Origin: Membranipora membranacea
Lineage: Eukaryota; Bryozoa; Gymnolaemata; Cheilostomatida; Membraniporidae
Length of the DNA: 64,000 bases
Assembly (NCBI GenBank): GCA_914767715.1
Contig: OU612068.1
Location: 60,001 to 124,000, forward strand
Direction of reading: 5' to 3'
Below the pieces are notes generated by a model. It was not told the origin of the DNA, ran no database searches, and saw only the letters and a list, made by a program, of their open reading frames with translations. The position numbers were made by a program, and so were the translations under genes. Shown piece by piece: positions 62,501-64,000 of the stretch; the stretch's first letter is position 1; each line of letters opens with the position of its first letter.

Positions 62501-64000
62501 TAATGTCAGAACTATCTCTGCATTCTGTGCATTACTTCTGGCTACCTCATCTTCTCCAACACCTGATAACAGCAGCATTACATACAGAGCTGATGATCGC
62601 ATACTAAACATTTAAATATTTGTTGTTTTGGAGTTGATTCCTCCGTGATGTACAGGAGATTACTCCCATTTTAAGTCTAGTCTTTATACAATGACACTCT
62701 TTATTTTCAGCAGATTTGAGATAATTGTACACTCTATCAAGGCGATACCGGTGAAAACTTATTCGAGATGCACAGAGGACTTCTAGATCCTATCCTAGCC
62801 ACTGTTCAAGATTGCACAAGACTTAAATGAATCTCTCCTTAACAACTGGGCATATGTCACATGATTGCTATTTGAATTGAAAAAAAAAAGAGCTCTTCCT
62901 ATAATCCTGTTGTAACATTTCTATCTCATAATGACCAAAATAAAACAAAAAATCTAAGAACCAATGCAGAGTATGGGAAGAGAAAGTAAGACATTAGCTT
63001 GGCCGTCAAATAAGACCTGGTGTGTAACAAAAACTTACTTGGAACTACCTTCTGGGTCATCAGTGTGGTTAACGGTATCCGATCATCTATATGTTTCAGC
63101 AAATGTGTAGCAAACACACTCAGTGGTTCCTTCATTCCAGCTATTTCATACGCCTTCTGATTCTCATTACTGCAAAGTATGACCACATTAAAAAGGACAA
63201 AATGATACAAAACATTAATCACAGACCGTAGTTAAAGTACACACTTGATTGCAAGCAAGAATTTTTTGGTGTTCAATTATCAAAAGCCTGTCTGACGATG
63301 GAGTGCCATTGGATGTCATGAAATCTCTCTTGCAGACTTTTAAGCCCTTGAACTTTACGTCTCGAACTATGCCCACAGGTTTGAAAAAGTACAATGACCA
63401 AAGATTTTTTATAATAAAACGCCTCTACTTGATCATCTGCACCACTCATGGTAGGACAACTCACAGTACAAATAGAGATGGATACTAAATATCCTTTTAA
63501 CTTTTGTTAATAACTTACGTTGCGTATACAATCATAGTAGACTTATTTCTTTTGGTTGGTGGTGCTGTTCCCTCAGCACTCATTTTCCTGTAAATTGAAA
63601 TAAGAATTGCTCATCTTAAAAGGAGCAGATACAAACTAGGAAGGTCAGGTAGGTAGTTATTATATCTCTAAAGGCTGAAGGTTGTACTGAAGGAGTATCT
63701 GCCTATCTCTCCATATATAATAATATTGTCTATCTAGTTAACTCTCTATACATATCTCTAACTAGTAGAGTAGTAGTAGTAGTAGTAGTAATAGTAGTAG
63801 TAGGAGTAGCAGCATACCTGACCCGACATATATCCAGTACGACCAGACAGAGAGCGGGATTCTTCTCTAGTATTCTATTGATGACGTTAGTAGTAGATAT
63901 ACAGCTGGATACAGAAGTGTCTGTAGGTGAGTCACTCGGTACCAGGAATGAATTCCCTTTGTGGGTCTCAAATCCATGTCCCGCAAAATACAATACACCT
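59560..64000 (-). CDS. MALT1: MALT1-type paracaspase, 3' part (runs off the right edge)
   Basis: Exons in order: 64000-63828 (partial), 63587-63519, 63169-63039, 62562-62410, 62350-62310, 61590-61426, 61241-61122 and 59907-59560. Phases match. The p20 part holds YFAGHGFETHKGNSFLVPSD with the catalytic His (codon 63976-63978) and VVLDICR with the catalytic Cys (codon 63836-63838). MALT1 has the same GHG and DxCR motifs and cleaves after Arg. Exons 2-3 continue the caspase-like fold (STMIVYATNENQKAYE, comparable to the GYAT segment of MALT1). Exons 6-8 (KVKMVFTHKYSNSLEIYIGC onward) resemble the Ig-like domain that follows the protease in MALT1. The C-terminal 70 residues are acidic and Ser-rich. 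Death and N-terminal Ig domains, if present, lie beyond the window. In animals MALT1 acts with BCL10 upstream of NF-kB; that role here is inferred. Confidence 0.9.
60033..60411. mobile_element. MITE with TTAA target duplication in a paracaspase intron
   Basis: The termini AGGGCAACCAAGGTTTC and GAAACCTTGGTTGCCCT are exact inverted repeats flanked by TTAA on both sides (60029-60032 and 60412-60415). It is 379 bp and non-coding, and its sequence differs from the other TTAA families here. Confidence 0.9.
61643..62148. mobile_element. MITE-like element with about 100-bp inverted arms
   Basis: The left arm includes TCATTTACGATTTTGGATGG and GTTGTCTCTGGTACAGTTTT; the right arm carries the complements in reverse order. 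Internal sequence is non-coding despite a short open frame. It lies in a paracaspase intron; target duplication is not clear. Confidence 0.8.
63763..63812. repeat. (TAG)n microsatellite
   Basis: AGTAGTAGTAGTAG tract with a few interruptions, in the intron just downstream (gene sense) of the catalytic-Cys exon of the paracaspase. Confidence 0.93.

Overview
This is nuclear DNA from an invertebrate animal, AT-rich and intron-containing (GT-AG introns from about 100 bp to over 2 kb). It carries metazoan gene families: a LAMMER/CLK kinase, a Pointed-domain protein, a nuclear receptor, TMEM170, a MALT1-type paracaspase, and a secreted PAN-like/WSC protein. A non-bilaterian such as a sponge fits the simple TMEM170, the unusual nuclear receptor and the WSC architecture. 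That placement is inference, because no rRNA or mitochondrial marker is present. Most gene models were assembled by hand from spliced exons with matching phases.

Layout. On the + strand, 1-17 kb holds a complete 12-exon CLK/LAMMER kinase (958-10494), a CUE-like charged protein (11795-13158) and a small Pointed-domain protein with no ETS domain (14842-16929). A gene-poor stretch follows. On the - strand, 28697-20888 holds a nuclear receptor with a roughly 650-residue low-complexity hinge. From 28.7 to 34.8 kb there are only transposon relics. On the + strand, 34779-41082 encodes an ER-lumenal JmjC/cupin-fold protein ending in HDEL, with its HxD iron motif replaced. From 41 to 47 kb lie LINE, SINE and MITE remnants. 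TMEM170 is at 46999-48077, followed by a truncated LINE and a tRNA-derived SINE. A secreted PAN-like/WSC gene (51333-58177) contains two very large minisatellites. On the - strand, 64000-59560 is the 3' part of a MALT1-like paracaspase that runs off the right edge.

The genes do not form an operon or an obvious pathway; they alternate with mobile DNA. The most striking pattern is that several tandem arrays have grown out of gene boundaries. One array repeats a 5' splice site with exon end (52.4-54.0 kb). One repeats a 3' splice site with exon start (54.9-57.6 kb). One sits on a CLK splice donor (7.6-7.9 kb), and one on the paracaspase stop codon (59.4-59.6 kb). The 45-bp array is a multiple of three, so upstream acceptors in its last units would add 15-residue blocks to the WSC domain without breaking frame.

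Mobile elements are mostly short non-autonomous DNA transposons (TTAA- and TA-flanked MITEs), tRNA-derived SINEs, and 5'-truncated non-LTR retrotransposon ends. Homopolymer G/C runs of 10-20 bp recur across the window.
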